Origin: Paramacrobiotus metropolitanus
Taxonomy: Eukaryota; Tardigrada; Eutardigrada; Parachela; Macrobiotidae
Assembly (NCBI RefSeq): GCF_019649055.1
Contig: NW_026570302.1
Coordinates: 310,001 to 374,000, forward strand
Length of the DNA: 64,000 nt
Direction of reading: 5' to 3'
A program made the position numbers and the translations under genes. This document shows, in pieces, positions 23,014 through 36,390 of this stretch (position 1 is its first letter; every line of letters begins with the position of its first letter). The notes beneath the pieces are model-generated. The model was not told the origin of the DNA, made no database searches, and worked only from the letters and a program-made list of their open reading frames with translations.

Positions 23014-26000
23014 TTAGGAGGGCGGTGTGCGGCGGAATAATTTGTAGGTGTCCTTCTGGAACATGTAGCCCAATCCGGATGCCAGCGTGCTGGCGGCCAC
23101 AATGTACCTGTAATAAACACTGTTCAGCCCAGGTAAACATGTCACTCGTTCACGGGAAAAAAATTAAAATACGAAAACCATAAATCGGGCATCTTCGAAT
23201 AAAATCAACAGTAAAGCCGATGAACGAAACACCAGGAACTGTGATTAGTAAAACAATTAAATTACTCATGATTAATAAACAATTCTTTAATGTTAATAAG
23301 ACGAATAAGTGATCTTCATGAAATTATTTAATGTTGATAAAACTAATATTAAAGCGATCTTCATAATAATAAAAACAATAAGAAAACAGTAAAAACAAAT
23401 AACAAAAGCAATAAGAAAACCTTAAAACAATATTAATCAACTAAATTTACCAAGAAAAATAAGGAATATTTTTTAATATCTGCATTCTATTATTGCCTCT
23501 TCGCATGATTTTTTATTTATCGTGTTTCAAAGTTTTGAATGCGCTACAAAGAAATTGATCGTTCACGATCCCAGGAAACTCGTACTGAATAATGTTTCCA
23601 ATAAGTTATAAATTTACACTAAAATAACAAGCTGCAGAGCCGACGTACCATAAACCGTGCAAAACCGGATGATCGACGTAATTGAAAACTGGTGCGGCTA
23701 AAGTGACGACAACCAGGAGCAGCTGCAATCCGGTGTTGTACTGCAGGAACGAAACAAAAGTTTCAGCTGATGTTAGAATTTTCACAATTAGGTACTTCTT
23801 TATAAATACCTTGCTGATAGTCGTGGGTGACAAATTGGCCGATGCGTATGTCGCATCAAAATATTTGGACAGGGTAACCTGCAATAAACGAATAAACCGT
23901 GAATTTTGCGAAAACAATATCGAATTATTAAAGTTTTTAGGCAATAAATACCTACAAATATTATAATCTGATATTTTTTCGCAGAATTATTGTCACACGT
24001 GGACTATGCAAAATTACTTGGAAAAATTACGTAAAAAAGATAAAATATATACAAAGCAGAAAATAAAGCAGTATAAAAAAAACTGTATAAAATTTGTACT
24101 AAAGTTTTTGTTCCTAACAAAATTAATCAAAACCAAAAATCACACAAAAAAGACGCGCTAACTTGCACAACAATTGCAAAATTTACAGCACAATTCAAGA
24201 CACCATAGTACTTTATCGAAACCAAAGCAAACGCAAAAATACCTAATGAAAATAAAGACCAAATGCTATTTATGTTCATGTGCAGTTGATCACTCACCGG
24301 TGGTGGTAGGGAACGGAAGCGCACCACACTGGCAGCCGCCACTAAGCAGATATCCCGAAAGACGATCAGTGCCGTCAAGGGAACTGCAAAACAATTCCCG
24401 ATAAATATTTTTCAGCTATGCGCTCTTGTCTCGCTGTGAAGAAAATGACAACAAAAACCTACAGTACGGTTAAGAAAACAAAGGCATTAATTAAACACTA
24501 CAATATTCATATTAACGTAAAAAATGATCATTAAATTTATAAGGAATAAACATTCTGATGAAACACAGAAATCTGGGTTTTTGGCGATTCTAACACGTCA
24601 TGACTACGTTTCGGACCGGTTTCGGGTAAATAAAATAGACCAAAAATAAGTATTTATCAGCCTGAAGTTCTTTCCCATAATTTTTTAACTTGAAAAATTC
24701 CCCCGACAAATACTGCCAACAAAATTCAAAATAAAACAAAATAAACAATAGTTACACTATTATCAATATAAATAAACATATTTAGTAAACGCCGTAATAT
24801 TGTTGTATCTGTAAGAAGAGCCGTTGTAATGTCTAACCGGGAATAAGGTGCACCGCTGTCAGTGTTAGGAAGAGCGTGGTGATTAACAATTTATCGGCGA
24901 GTGGATCGAGAAAACTCCCGATCATGGACCGCTGACTGGGAAAATGACGCGCAATAAAACCATCCAGCTATGAACACAATAAAATGCACATTTCCACGTT
25001 ACGCGATACACTAATAAAAATAAAAACGGGAGGTAACCACAAAAAAAATTTAATACGGAATGCCTGCTGTAATTTGGCATTCAGTGCATACTTATATATG
25101 TACTGTACATACTCGTAAGTACCAGGAGAACAGCCAAATACAACTAAAACTGGAAAGGACTGAAGGGCGTTAAGCCCACATTCTACGATTTTACTCTGAA
25201 GCAGCAAGAAAATTGTGACATACTGGCTTCACCTTCAGATTACACAAAAATGGCATATATACGACAACTACGATGAACAACCGAAAAAAAACTGTTTAAA
25301 TGCACATGAAACTTATTCTGAAAATAACAACGGTTTACCTATTACTTCCCGAAGAAGTTGAACCATTTCAAACCGCTTAAATATAAAAAATTACACATAA
25401 AATAAAAAAACAAATACATTATGTGAATAAAATGAATAAATAAAATATGTACTTATATGTACATACATACGAATACTGTAATTACAAACGCCAAACAATG
25501 AACACGTCGTTCAAGCCATAAAAAAATGGACAAACTAGAAAACAATTCCAGTAATGGCTCAGAAAGAACAAACACACTTACCAGATCCGTTGCTCCCGCC
25601 ACGGCAGCCGTCCCACAAGCCCACGAGAAATTCCCGTTGAGAATAAAATATCCAATCACCGGCGTCAGACCGATGCGTGCGACGCACAGCAGGTTGGGAA
25701 TCGTCACAATGTTTTCCTTCTACAAATAAATCTATTCTCCAACAAGAATATTTTTCTCCTAATTTCTCTGTATTTGATCTATACTGGTGCCACGCACAAA
25801 TGTTTTCTTTCTTCGATACGAAAACAGGCAAGTTAATGTTAATCCTGTTGAAAATTACCTAAAGCGTTCGATGGAAATTGGAAAATACAATTTTGTAATG
25901 AAGCTTAGAAAATCCAATCCATTCCAATTCTTATCCTATCAAATTCTTATTGTTGCTTAAAATTTCAACTGAAAAATAAAAGAATCACGAAAATTAATTT

Positions 26001-26665
26001 GTTAGATCCATGAGAAATCAAGTGAGTATTAATTATTACGACCATGTCTTAAAAAGTAAAACGTGTTAAAAAAATAGGAGTAAGAAAAATCACTGAAAAT
26101 AATTATAAAAATTATTTATACAAATTGAACCAAAAATAAGAAGGACGAAAACATGAGATAAAATATGAAAAATTAGAAATTTAAATGTAAACTTTAAAAA
26201 AAGAGAGATTAAACTCATTAAAGAAATTTAATTTTTTTAATTTCAATTTGTTTTTGTTTATACTGTCATTAGTATTGTGTTGTATCGCTGATAAAAACGT
26301 CAAAAATAAACGCGCCATGCTTGAGAAAAATACAGAATACTAAAAGGTTTCTGTTGCACAAACGGATGATAAACTCACGGACGTACAAAAGGCGCCGTCA
26401 TGCTCTTGACGCGATCGAGAACCTCCGCGCGTTTAGCTGTGAAACGCTGTCGTGTATCTGTCATTCTGGCGCGGAGCTCAGCCCGATTCCGCCAGGAACG
26501 CGTGCGATAGGAGGCGCTGGACCCAGGAAACACAGCGAGGATAACGCAGGGATCACGAGGATACCAGGGCGTCCCGGGGAAGACCGGATGGCAGCGGAAT
26601 AAACCACGGGAAATTACCAATCCGGAATGCACCCGATGCATCGTGCATCCACGGTCTCCTATCAT
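23014..26665 (-). CDS. CRLS1: Cardiolipin synthase (CMP-forming)
   Basis: Joins CDP-diacylglycerol and phosphatidylglycerol to make cardiolipin in the inner mitochondrial membrane. Seven exons on the minus strand: 26665-26387, 25719-25582, 24967-24838, 24383-24298, 23878-23810, 23740-23649 and 23107-23014. All junctions have GT/AG ends and matching phases, giving ~295 residues against ~300 in human CRLS1. The Arg-rich N-terminus fits a mitochondrial targeting peptide. [19 protein letters not shown] and the CDP-alcohol phosphotransferase signature D-x2-D-G-x2-A-R-x8-G-x3-D-x3-D follow (ATDL at the end of exon 2, LDGFIAR…GSFLDPLAD in exon 3). Then come [16 protein letters not shown]…ISK, AAPVFNY and a hydrophobic C-terminus ending RRTPPS. 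I chose the first ATG at 26665; one at 26641 is also possible. No defect is seen. Confidence 0.92.
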
Positions 26666-26925
26666 CAAAAGCGCCAGGAGCGTCGATCGGGCTTCCACTG
26701 ATTACGGGGTGGGATTAGCTATACAGCACAACCCGTCATACCCACGCTGCACGGGCAAATTTCACGGCTTAAATCGCATTTTACGTTTACCAATTTGCAT
26801 ACAGCAAATTTTCACTTAATTCAGGCTATTTCTCCACCAAAATTTTTTTTATCATAAAAACTCGAAAATCGTTCTGCGCTCCACCTGCAAATATATTCTC
26901 CATCAGTCCCCATGCTAAACACAAA

Positions 26926-26942
26926 CCACCCCCCCCCCGCCG
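26926..26942. repeat. Poly-C run
   Basis: Runs of C (ccaccccccccccgccgc) in otherwise AT-rich spacer upstream of pseudogene E. Simple repeat. Confidence 0.7.
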
Positions 26943-27627
26943 CAGGGGCACCCCAAAAACCACAACAAACCAACATGGCAAATCAGAGCTCTAATTTGTA
27001 TACATTACTTTTAGCCTTCTGTAACACACTTTTTAACTGATTTTTAATTTTAGATATTATTAATTAGTTGTAAAATGTTTATTTACTCCGAAATATGAAT
27101 GTTGCCCAAAGAACTCCGAATTTTTGCGCTGGTGAAGTATCGTGAATTTTGCCCGTGCAGCGTGGGTATATCAATGTGCATTTTTCCGGTAAACCAACTC
27201 TGTGGTCTAACTTGATAACGCCGCTACAGTAACCGATTTCAACGAAACGAACAGTGACGAGTGAATTTAATTGGAAATCAGAAATATTTTTTATGGTGAA
27301 TGAGGTGAATCAATACTGATTATGTACTGCAATCTGCATCAAATGCGCTTTCCTAGCACGGTACACAAAATTTATTTGGCTGCCGCCAGTTGGGGGATGT
27401 CGCAGCGACAAACCATTTTTCCCCGATTCTAGTGTCTTCCACCACGATGTGATAGCTACCCAAGTGGAAAATTAAGTAACAGAAGCCAGAAGGCTCCAAC
27501 AGAAGCCAGAATGGGCAGCTGAAGCAAAAATTAAGTTTTCGAAAAATTGTTTTCGAACTTCAGTCTTCACGGCGCATGTGTTGTTTATCCCATGGTATTT
27601 CTTTCATAACTGTTCATCCTATCGACA

Positions 27628-30301
27628 ATGTGGCATGAAGGCGAAGTCTACCGCCCCAACAGTGTGGATGTTTTGGGCGACGACGGCCTGCTTCGTTACG
27701 GACGAGTTGTCGGTATCGCTGACAGCGGACTTTTCATCGACTTTTAAGCCCCAGTCGACGGTGGAGCTGATTCCCTTCGACAGCATCTACCTGCCCGCTG
27801 CGACGAAGCCTCTACAGACTCACGGCAGCGATCAGCCTCAGATTTTCGCTGCCGCCACGATCGCTGTGGAAGTGTTAGTACGGGAAACTGCCTCGGGTCC
27901 CTGGATATGGATCCCGGGTGAAATGCGCAGCCTGGTGGACTACGAAGTCCCCAGTTCGTACGGTATGGCAGTGGTCCAATGGTGGAATAAAATTAAGTGC
28001 CAGGATATTGTTCCCGTGGAGCGCATCCGCTGGAGGACCCCCGGTCCGGGGGGATGGTGGGGCGCGGTGGGTCGACCGGTTCCTCCGCAGTTCGTATCCC
28101 TTCTCGCAAAAAAGTGTGTGAAGATGTTTGAGGGTGCCGTAATTACTCAGCCTGTAGCCGTAACCAGAGGGGCTTTTTTTATCTGCAGTTTTGCGTTGCC
28201 CGAAGGCTTCGAATGCTCTGTTGTGAAAAGTAATCTGCAGTCTGTAAACTGTCTACTGTCCTCCGACTGCATGCCTTTTTGTTGTATCGACATGGCGTAT
28301 GGACGGTTGTGGCGTATACAACGTCGATCGTTGGGCGGTGAATATGATACCCCGGAGGCCCATGATATTCGTGTGAATGTAAGATGTGGGTGATGATACA
28401 TGTCGTAAATTGCTGTTCACAACTTGCAGATTTGGTTACAAATACTTCGAACAGAACTTATAGCTTCCCTGTCATGTATTATGGGAAACAAACTAAAGAA
28501 ATCGCTTCTAGATTCCCAAACGGTCAGTTCGGTAATTATTTCTTTTTGCCCAGGAATTACTGCAGTCACTGCGGTCGCGTTACCCCAGCAGATGGACGCT
28601 AAATACACCAATGCAGATCGACAGTTCGGAGTCTTCCGCAACGTGGGTGGGCGAATTCCCTGCACTCTCAGTGGAACTTTGGCTGGAAGTGTTCTCCCAC
28701 CTAGACACTCGGGAGCAGAACAGATTCCGTGTGGTCTGCTCAGCATGGAACTGCATTCTAACTACGCCGATTTTGACAGCCAGCATTGTGCTGGTAACAG
28801 GTGACTGCGGCATGTCGGAACTACTGGGATCGGACGACATTGGCATAACGTTCGACATCTCGAGTATACTTGTCCGTTGGCTGTCGTCGACGGTCTTCCA
28901 TAGTCTTCGCCCATCCACGAAGCACATTATTTTGTCTGACCGGCAGCGAATGCTGTACACGAGCGATTTGTTAAACGTGGTGGATGTGATGAACTACGTG
29001 GGAAAACATAACACCGGCATCCGGTTTTCGGCGATCTACTAGTATGCGATTTCTCCGCTGTGCTGTGTTGTGTCTCTTTTCATCTATGGCTGCCGGAGCT
29101 AAGTTCTGCTCACGCCGCCTTTATCGCATTTCTGGGAGACGGTTCAGCTGCAGTTGGGCGCTGCTTTCGGATGTGCGCTGTATGATGTACTGGAAGCGAG
29201 TTTGTCGGTGCCGGACGAGATGCAGCTGGGGAAGTTGTCCAACTGGCTGAAGGCGGCCATGCATGATGGGAGCGTCGACAATGATAAACTTTGCCAGGTG
29301 AATCTGCGATTCTACTGCAGTATCAAATCTCAGTTTATATATTTTCACCCTTTTATTGTCATATTGGTTGGTACAAGATATTCGATAGTTCAAAGTTTCA
29401 CGCAGATAACCAAAACAAATATCATTTAGCAATAAAGCAACATTTTGGCGCCGCAAAAGAAGTCATCTGCATCATTGCATGAACATCAGAAAGGGGTGAA
29501 AAATGTGCAAATTCTAGATGATGCCAAATCCAAAAGTCTTAGCTTAGCGGATTTGTTGTTAACGCCCAAAGTATGGAAAACAGGCTAAATGCTTCTGCTC
29601 TGTGGTGGTGGTATAAATTTCGTCATTAAAATTAGTAAGGTAGTACAAATTGCCTTATTTTCTTTATTTGCAGTATTACAACGGAAGGCTGATGATGGGC
29701 CTCCGTTTACAGTGGATTGGCTACACGCCGCGCCACGACGCACAATTACCGAAAGTGGTGGTCAAAGATGCAGACGTTACACAGTTTAGGGAATTACAGG
29801 AATCAGGAAGACGAAAGGTCATTCCGAACGAACGATCGAACGAACGAAAGAAAGAAAGCTTTCACATCGAAGTTTATTAGCAATTGAAGAAGTCCGGGTG
29901 GCCGCGAAGCAGCACCGTGCCCGACTGATTTCCGTAAACTGATTCTCATCTCCACAGAAGCTAGAAATTCGGAACACAGACCGCCCACAGGCTGCCGATT
30001 ACATCATCGGCTTTATCACTGACCAATCAAATAAAACATAATTATTTGAATTCATAACACTCTTGCTATAGTATGTTGGTAAACCTCATAATTTTCCGGT
30101 TGGAGTGGACGAATTGCTGTACATAACGGATTATGTCCCTTGCAGGTTCTGTGTCCGACGCAGACAACTGATCCTCGACCGGCGTCCAACTTCCGCGGGA
30201 AGAAGTGGTGCGTTGATGGGATGAAAGACGTACAGTTGGCAAAATTATCTCCTTTTGCGCTGTATTTTCTTCTGCCACTGATACTTCCCCTGGTTCAGTG
30301 A
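27628..30301 (+). pseudogene. Tudor/F-box family pseudogene E
   Basis: Exon 1 (27628-28378) starts with ATG and the usual NSVDVLGDDGLLRYGRVV, but the frame hits TAA at 27745-27747. Two single-base losses (near 27745 and near 27760) explain the shift, after which the Tudor and KH0-like parts are open (VEVLVRETASGPWIW; VPVERIRW). Exon 2 starts at 28554 (ELLQSLRS) with the F-box LSVELWLEVFSHLDTREQNRFR. It reaches TAG at 29040-29042 after FSAIY, and much of the following region is missing; homology resumes only at LGAAFGCALYDVLEASL and ends at the donor after 29297. Exon 3 (30146-30301, VLCPTQTTDPRPASNFRGK) is intact. Confidence 0.8.
29820..29862. repeat. Short tetranucleotide repeats (GAAC/GAAA)
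   Basis: cgaacgaacg and gaaagaaagaaag runs inside the long intron between exons 2 and 3 of pseudogene E. Simple sequence. Confidence 0.7.
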
Positions 30302-30649
30302 TGTTTACTGTGTGAGGACATGCTGGCCGCCGACACACTGGCATCTTGCATTGCTCGTATGCAAATTATTTTTATAACATTTTCAGGGTTTGGTAAATTG
30401 CATTCAGCTAGATTTTTTGCTTCATTTTTTCGCATTTGTGATACTTTTCCGATAAGGTCCACCGATTGTGAATCATTTAAATAAATATTTTACTCCATAC
30501 TGTACTTATCCGGTAGTAGTATCACTACTACGGACAGTAGCCATCGGCATCGAAATACGTATGCAACAAAAAGTGCAAGCGCGTGCACACCAAAACATTC
30601 AAAATTATTTAAGAAACAGCTCATCAGCTGACATACGAGTACTTTAGAG

Positions 30650-33107
30650 ATGTATGTCGTACAGTACTTTATAGCTGAAAAGTTGCGCTACGGACGCGTG
30701 GTGGATGTCGCTGACACCGGGCTCTTCATCGACTTTTTCTGTCCCAACCGCCGACGGGAATTAACTCCCTTCGGTAGTATTTACCTTCCCACTGCCGTGA
30801 GACCGCTGGATCTGGATAAAATTGAGGAACTTCATACTGGGTCCGTGGAGGTGCTGATCCGTGAAGCTCCCCGCGGTCCTTGGATGTGGGTCCCCGCTGA
30901 AGCCAACATTCTGGTCAGCCACGAACATCTGCGCATGTACGGTATGGTGGCTGTCTCCTGGTGGAATAAAATGGAGCGGCGCGACATTCTGCCCCTGGAA
31001 CGCTTACGCTGGAGGTACGCGCGACCCTCTGGATTTTGGGGCGTTTTTGGGGCAGTTCGTATCCCGTCTCATGGGCCGTTTTATGGGGAATCTGGAGAAT
31101 AGTGTGTCTCAACCCGTGGCTGTGGAAAAGGGAATGTTTTCCAGGTGGAGCGTGCAATTACCGGAAGAATACGAGCACGCAGAAGTCTGGAACGACCATA
31201 CACGCTTGAATTTTAAACTGATGTTTTCCCGCAGACCCTTCTGTTGTGTGGGTATTGTGGATGGACGTTTGTCGTTTATCGAACGCCGCTCATCAGCTGA
31301 CCAAGGGGCGTCCGTAGCGAAATTCCGGGCGTTGCATTTGCCGGAAACTCTGGTGAGATTCTTTAAAATACAGTCTTCCAATACTTCTATCCGTTGCAGG
31401 GAGAAAAAATTGGCAGGTTTTCTGATTTTTTGCTAATGTGCCGGACACTCATGGATAAAGTTTTCTTCGCTTGATTTGTGCTTTATCCGTAATATTCACA
31501 CTTATTTGGCAGCATAGTCATGCGTTTCTGGATGAAATGCAACCACAATACCGACGTAAGCTGATAGTGATTCCACCCGAGCATACCGCCAGTCCAGCGG
31601 ATGCTTTCCGTGCGCTACCGCGGGAATTGTGGATGGAAGTGCTGTCCCACCTGGACACACGGGAGCAGAACCGACTGCGCGCGGTGTGCTCAGCATGGGA
31701 CGGCATCGTGGATACGCTGACGGGCAACATTGTACTGTGGATGGGAAACTGGGGTACGTCGCACGTTTCACCTGTTTTCATCAATTTGTATCTGTTAACA
31801 AGTTTGGCCAGGAACTGAGGGCTTGAAACGGTAAAGGTACAGGAAGTGCGCACTAAGCGCAATATTGGCATCAGAACGATGCCACTACACTAGCGTTATC
31901 ATCGATTTTATGCAGTACCTGCAATATTAATGCAACTGCTGCTGTAAGTTTACTAGGAGTAAAACATCACCGAAGTTATGATAAATATGGATATATAATA
32001 TCTGACGTGCACCAGCCATGACTAATTCATAGTCAGGCAAAAACAATTGCCGTGGCCCGCCGCGGTATGGAGGTTGTAACCCATGAACGTGCGCTCTTCG
32101 CTGTCTTTATGAGTGCAACATACTTACATAGTGTAAGTATGTTGCGCTCTCTTTATGCCGCCAATTATACGCCCACAATTTCTCGACAAGCTTGTACATT
32201 GCTGTACTGACAACAACAGAATTTCTCCATCAGGTGACCATGCTCGTACTATTCACCACGGCATGATGTCGACGGTCTTCAACTGTCTGAGCCCATCAAC
32301 GAAATACATTTTCCTGGCCGGTCGACATTCAGCAGTGAACGTGGAGGATGTCTTTAAGGTGATGGACGTGATCGACTACGTTAGCAGGTGTGATACCGGA
32401 ACGTGGTCCGGGATCCGCTTCACAGCCATCTAGCTGGTGGATTTCCCGTGTTTTCTGTCACTGGGCAAGCTGGCAGCGGACGGTGGACAGTGCGCTGTGC
32501 ATCAGCCGGACGAATTCATGCTGCGCCCCGTCAAACGCTTCTGTAACATCGAAAGCTTCCTCAGTGAATTCATGAAGATCTGCGGCGCTCTGCCGTGCGA
32601 TAGCCTCCGGCTGGTCCGCTGTCCGTTCACTCTGTCTGCTCGAGTTAACGAAAATCGCCTCTTCCTGACATCTGCACAGTCGCTGCTTTCGATGACGTGC
32701 CGGTTAACGTTGGGTGAGGGTTTCGGCTGCGCGCTGTGGAATGCGGTGGACGGAAAATTGCCCGCGCCGGACGAACAACAAATGAAAAAGCTGTCCCGAT
32801 GGTTGGCTGTAGGCAAGAATAAGAAGCATAGGAAAACCGTGCGTCAGGTAATAATCCGATATTGTGCATGTATTTTCTTGATTTTTCATTACTTGTAACA
32901 TGAGTAGTCCCTATTGCCAAAATATCGAAATGCGAAGACCTTTTTTTGCAGATTTTATGTGCGACACAAACCTCTGATCCGCGATCGTCGTCCAACTTCC
33001 GCGGGAAGAAGTGGTGCGTTAATGGGATGGGAAATGTGCCGTTGGAGCAACTTTCCCGTATCGCGCTGCATTTTCTTCTGCAGCTGTCGGATGCGTCAGC
33101 TCGGTGA
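30650..33107 (+). pseudogene. Tudor/F-box family pseudogene F
   Basis: Exon 1 (to 31352) has lost its promoter and first ~26 codons; by comparison with G about 370 bp were deleted, fusing spacer to RYGRVVDVADTGLFIDF. A second small deletion near 31030-31055 shifts frame between the second Tudor-like repeat and the KH0-like part. The F-box exon is split: 31513-31753 (H.HAFLDEMQ…LPRELWMEVLSHLDTREQNRLR) and 32234-32847, phase 1 between them. The second piece carries one in-frame TAG at 32431-32433, where the paralog G has TAT. Exon 3 (32952-33107, ILCATQTSDPRSSSNFRGK) is intact. It forms a tandem duplicate with G. Confidence 0.82.
32104..32157. mobile_element. 38-bp hairpin insertion with 8-bp target duplication
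   Basis: A 38-bp foldback (32112-32149; arms gcaacatacttaca and its exact complement around tag) is flanked by tctttatg on both sides (32104-32111 and 32150-32157). The paralogous intron of G has a single tctttgtg and no hairpin. An 8-bp duplication is what hAT-type elements make, so this is likely a tiny hAT-derived MITE. Confidence 0.8.
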
Positions 33108-33507
33108 TCCGCAACCCGGTGTTGACTAGCCGGGTGCACTTTGCATTTTACTGTAAGGGATACCATTGTAACATTTTTGGGAATAATTCTGATAAATTGA
33201 ATTTGGTTAGATTTGTTGCATTATTTGTTTTCTCGTTTGTCGGCATTCGTTTCGGATGTTTTTTTATCGTGTGTGCCATGCAAATTAACTTGGTAAAGTC
33301 CTTATTGTATATTGTAAAATCCGTTTTCATACTAAGCTTCTTGTTTTTGGTAGTACTCCGTACTCGTACTATTTAGATACTTCATAATAACAACGTACTA
33401 AACGTAGCAACGAAGCACACGTTTCGGATATTAATAAATTTATTGATAATTAAGAATGTGGCACTTTGAGGGGTCATCGACGTAGAGAGTGTGTTTGTAA
33501 ATTGATG

Positions 33508-33851
33508 TTTGGTTTGCCCCGAACGGTAGAAAGTTGGGGAAGTTGTTCCAATGGTTGAAGACGGCCACTAATAACAGCACCATACGCCGGGTAAATTTCC
33601 ACGCTGTTTTGCCGTATTGCATTTAAATCTGCACATTTTGCAGATGAACTTAACGAAGCAAACTGCGTTAACTCATCGTGTCGTCTGCAGGTTCTGTGTG
33701 CGACACACATCGTTCGCTGATCGGCGACGGTCATCGGCCTACCGCAGGTAGAAGTGGTGCGTTGATGGACTGCAAATGTGCAGCTGGCACAATTGTCTCG
33801 CATCGCGTTGCAGCCAGTGCCAGCCACTGATATGTGTCCCCTGGTTCAGTG
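33508..33851 (+). pseudogene. Orphan 3' fragment of a family gene (exon 2 end plus exon 3)
   Basis: 33508-33592 matches the end of exon 2 (a KLGKLFQWLK block before a GT donor). 33693-33851 matches exon 3 of pseudogene E, with frameshifts (VLCATH, then broken; the stop context cctggttcagtga is kept). The DNA after it parallels the E-F spacer. The upstream junction at ~33507 is where the flank shared by F and G ends, so this is the tail of a duplicated E copy left by unequal exchange. Confidence 0.7.
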
Positions 33852-35708
33852 ATGTGTTTTTGCGTTTGGACGTGCTGGCCGTCGACACACGGGCATCTTG
33901 GATTTCTCGTATGGAAATTAAATTAATATTATTGCAACATTTTTGGTATTTGGTAAATTGCGTTCGGCTAAATTTTTTTCCTTGTTTTTTCGTATTTATC
34001 TGCTATCTTCTCCGCTAAGGTCCAACGACTGTCAAAGCACCGAGGAAAATCACTCATGCACCATTAAATTTAATTAAATATTGGGCTTTGCTGTAAGTAC
34101 TTATCGGGTGTTGTCAGTCTGTCAATACTTTTGACCGTAGAGTCGCCATGGGCATAAAAATACCGTTTGTAACAAGAAGTGCACACAACTTGACAGTCAA
34201 AAGTTAAACGATGCTCCTGCAGATACATCTCATCAGCTGACTTACAGTACTTATTACAGATACTTCACGGCTGAAAAGTCGCTACGGAAGGCCATGGTGA
34301 AACACTTGTTGAGAGTTGGAAAGAAAAGTCAAAAGCTGGCACTCACAACGGTATAGTACGGTCTGCCCACCACCACGGTGTGTTGGCTGCAAAGCAAAAG
34401 CAGTCTGACTGCGAACGAGCGAAAGAGAAAATTCCCATTGGCTGGATTAAGAAATTTCGTTACTTACTGAAATTTTCGTTTCGACTTCTGAGACATATGT
34501 GCAGGAACTAGAAATCGTTAAACGTTCTTTCTCAGCTAATACAGCATCTTTGTACGGAGAGCAACCGATTATCGACTGCCATGCAGTGGAACGATATGAC
34601 CGTGATCTACCAGCCCAATAGTGTGGACGTCTTAGGGGATGACGGCGTCCTGCGCTACGGACGCGTGGTGGATGTCGCTGACACCGGGCTCTTCATCGAC
34701 TTTTTCTGTCCCAACCGCCGACGGGAATTAATTCCCTTCGGTGGTGTTTACCTTCCCACTGCTCTGGAACCTCTGGATCTTGATAAAATCAACGAACCCC
34801 ATGCTGGTACTGTGGAGGTGCTGATTCGCGAAGCCCCCCGCGGTCCGTGGATGTGGGTCCCGGCTGAAGTCGACATTCTGGCCAGCCACGAGGATCTGCG
34901 CATGTACGGAATGGTGGCTGTCTCCTGGTGGAAGAAAACGGAGCACCGCGACATTCTGCCTGTGCAACGCTTACGTAGGAGGTACGCGCGACCCTGTGGG
35001 TGGTGGAGCGCTGTGGGTCGCTCTGCTGTTTGGCAGTTTGCAACCCGTCTCATCGGCCGTTTTATGGGGAATCTGGAGGGCGGTGCGTCTCAACCCGTGG
35101 TCGTGGCAAAAGGCATGTTTTCCAAGTGGAGCGTGCCATTACCGGAGGGATACGAGCATGCAGAAGTCTGGAACGATCTTAAACGCTTGAATTTTAAACT
35201 GATGTTTTCCTACGAACGCTTCTGCTGTGTGGGCATTGCGGATGGACGTTTGTTGTTTATCGAACGCCGATTATCAGCTGAAGAGACGACATCCGTAACG
35301 GAAGCCCGGGATTTGCGTTTGCGGGAAACTCTGGTAAAATTCGTTCGTTTCCAGTATCGCATTATTGAGAAAAAATTGGCAGATTTTCTGATTTTTTGCT
35401 AGCGGCCAAAAACTCTGGGATGAAGTTTGTTTGCTTGAGTTTTGCTTTGTCCGTAATATTTGCACTTATTTGCAGCATGATCACGCGTTCCTGGATGAAC
35501 TGCAACTAGATTACCGACATCAGCCGACAGGGAATCCATCCGCGCATATCGACAGTCCAGCGGATGCTTTCAGTGCGCTACCGCGGGAATTGTGGCTGGA
35601 AGTGTTGTCCCATCTAGACACTCGCGAGCAGAACCGACTGCGTGCGGTGTGCTCGGCATGGGACGGCATAGCGGATGCGCTGGCGGCCAGCGTTGTGCTG
35701 TGGATGGG

Positions 35709-36038
35709 AAACCTGGGTACGTCGCAAGTTTCGCCTTTTTAGTCACGTTTCGCTGTTTGTATCTGTTTACAAGCATGTTGAGGAACTGAGGGCGTAAAGG
35801 TACAAAACGTGTGCACTAAGCGTAATACGTGTATTGGCATAAGAACGATGGCCACTACACTACAATTTTCGCGATGATAAATACTTTATTGCCACTTCTG
35901 CAGTATATTGCCACTTCTGCAGTGACTAAAAAGGCGAAACTTGCGACGTACCCTGGTTCTGATGTACAGTGCACGGCAAAAAGAAGTTGACGAGGCGCGA
36001 CCGCACACTGGCCGGTCGATTTCAACTTCTTTTTGTCG
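35709..36038. repeat. Two inverted repeats around the G intron start
   Basis: The exon 2a/intron boundary (35709-35746) recurs inverted at 35922-35958 with one mismatch. A second pair is cggcaaaaagaagttga at 35974-35990 and its near complement at 36022-36038. In a transcript the first pair would sequester the splice donor in a long stem. Confidence 0.8.
35836..35905 (+). repeat. Dispersed ~70-bp repeat, intron copy
   Basis: ggcataagaacgatggccac… to the ttattgccacttctgca part. Near-identical DNA lies at 36391-36460 inside exon 2b of G, and a diverged copy at 31867-31925 in the same intron of F. Confidence 0.75.
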
Positions 36039-36390
36039 TCCATTGTAAGTATGTAACGAGTAAAAACAGCAAAAAACATGATAAAATGTGGATATTTGAA
36101 TGTTTGACGTGCACCAGACATGCCTAATTCGTGTAACGCGTAAACAGTGTGGCGTGGCCCGCCCGGCGTGGTATGGAGGTTGGCGTAACCCATAAACGTG
36201 CATTCTTCACTGTCTTTGTGCCCCCACAATTTCTCGACAAGCTGGTACATAGCTGTACTGGCAATTACGCAATTTTCACATCAGGTGACAATGCTCGTAC
36301 ACTTCAAGGCATGATGTCGACGGTCTTCAACTGTCTGCGCCCATCGACGAAACATATTATTTTGCCCGGTCGACAGTCGGCACTGAAAAT

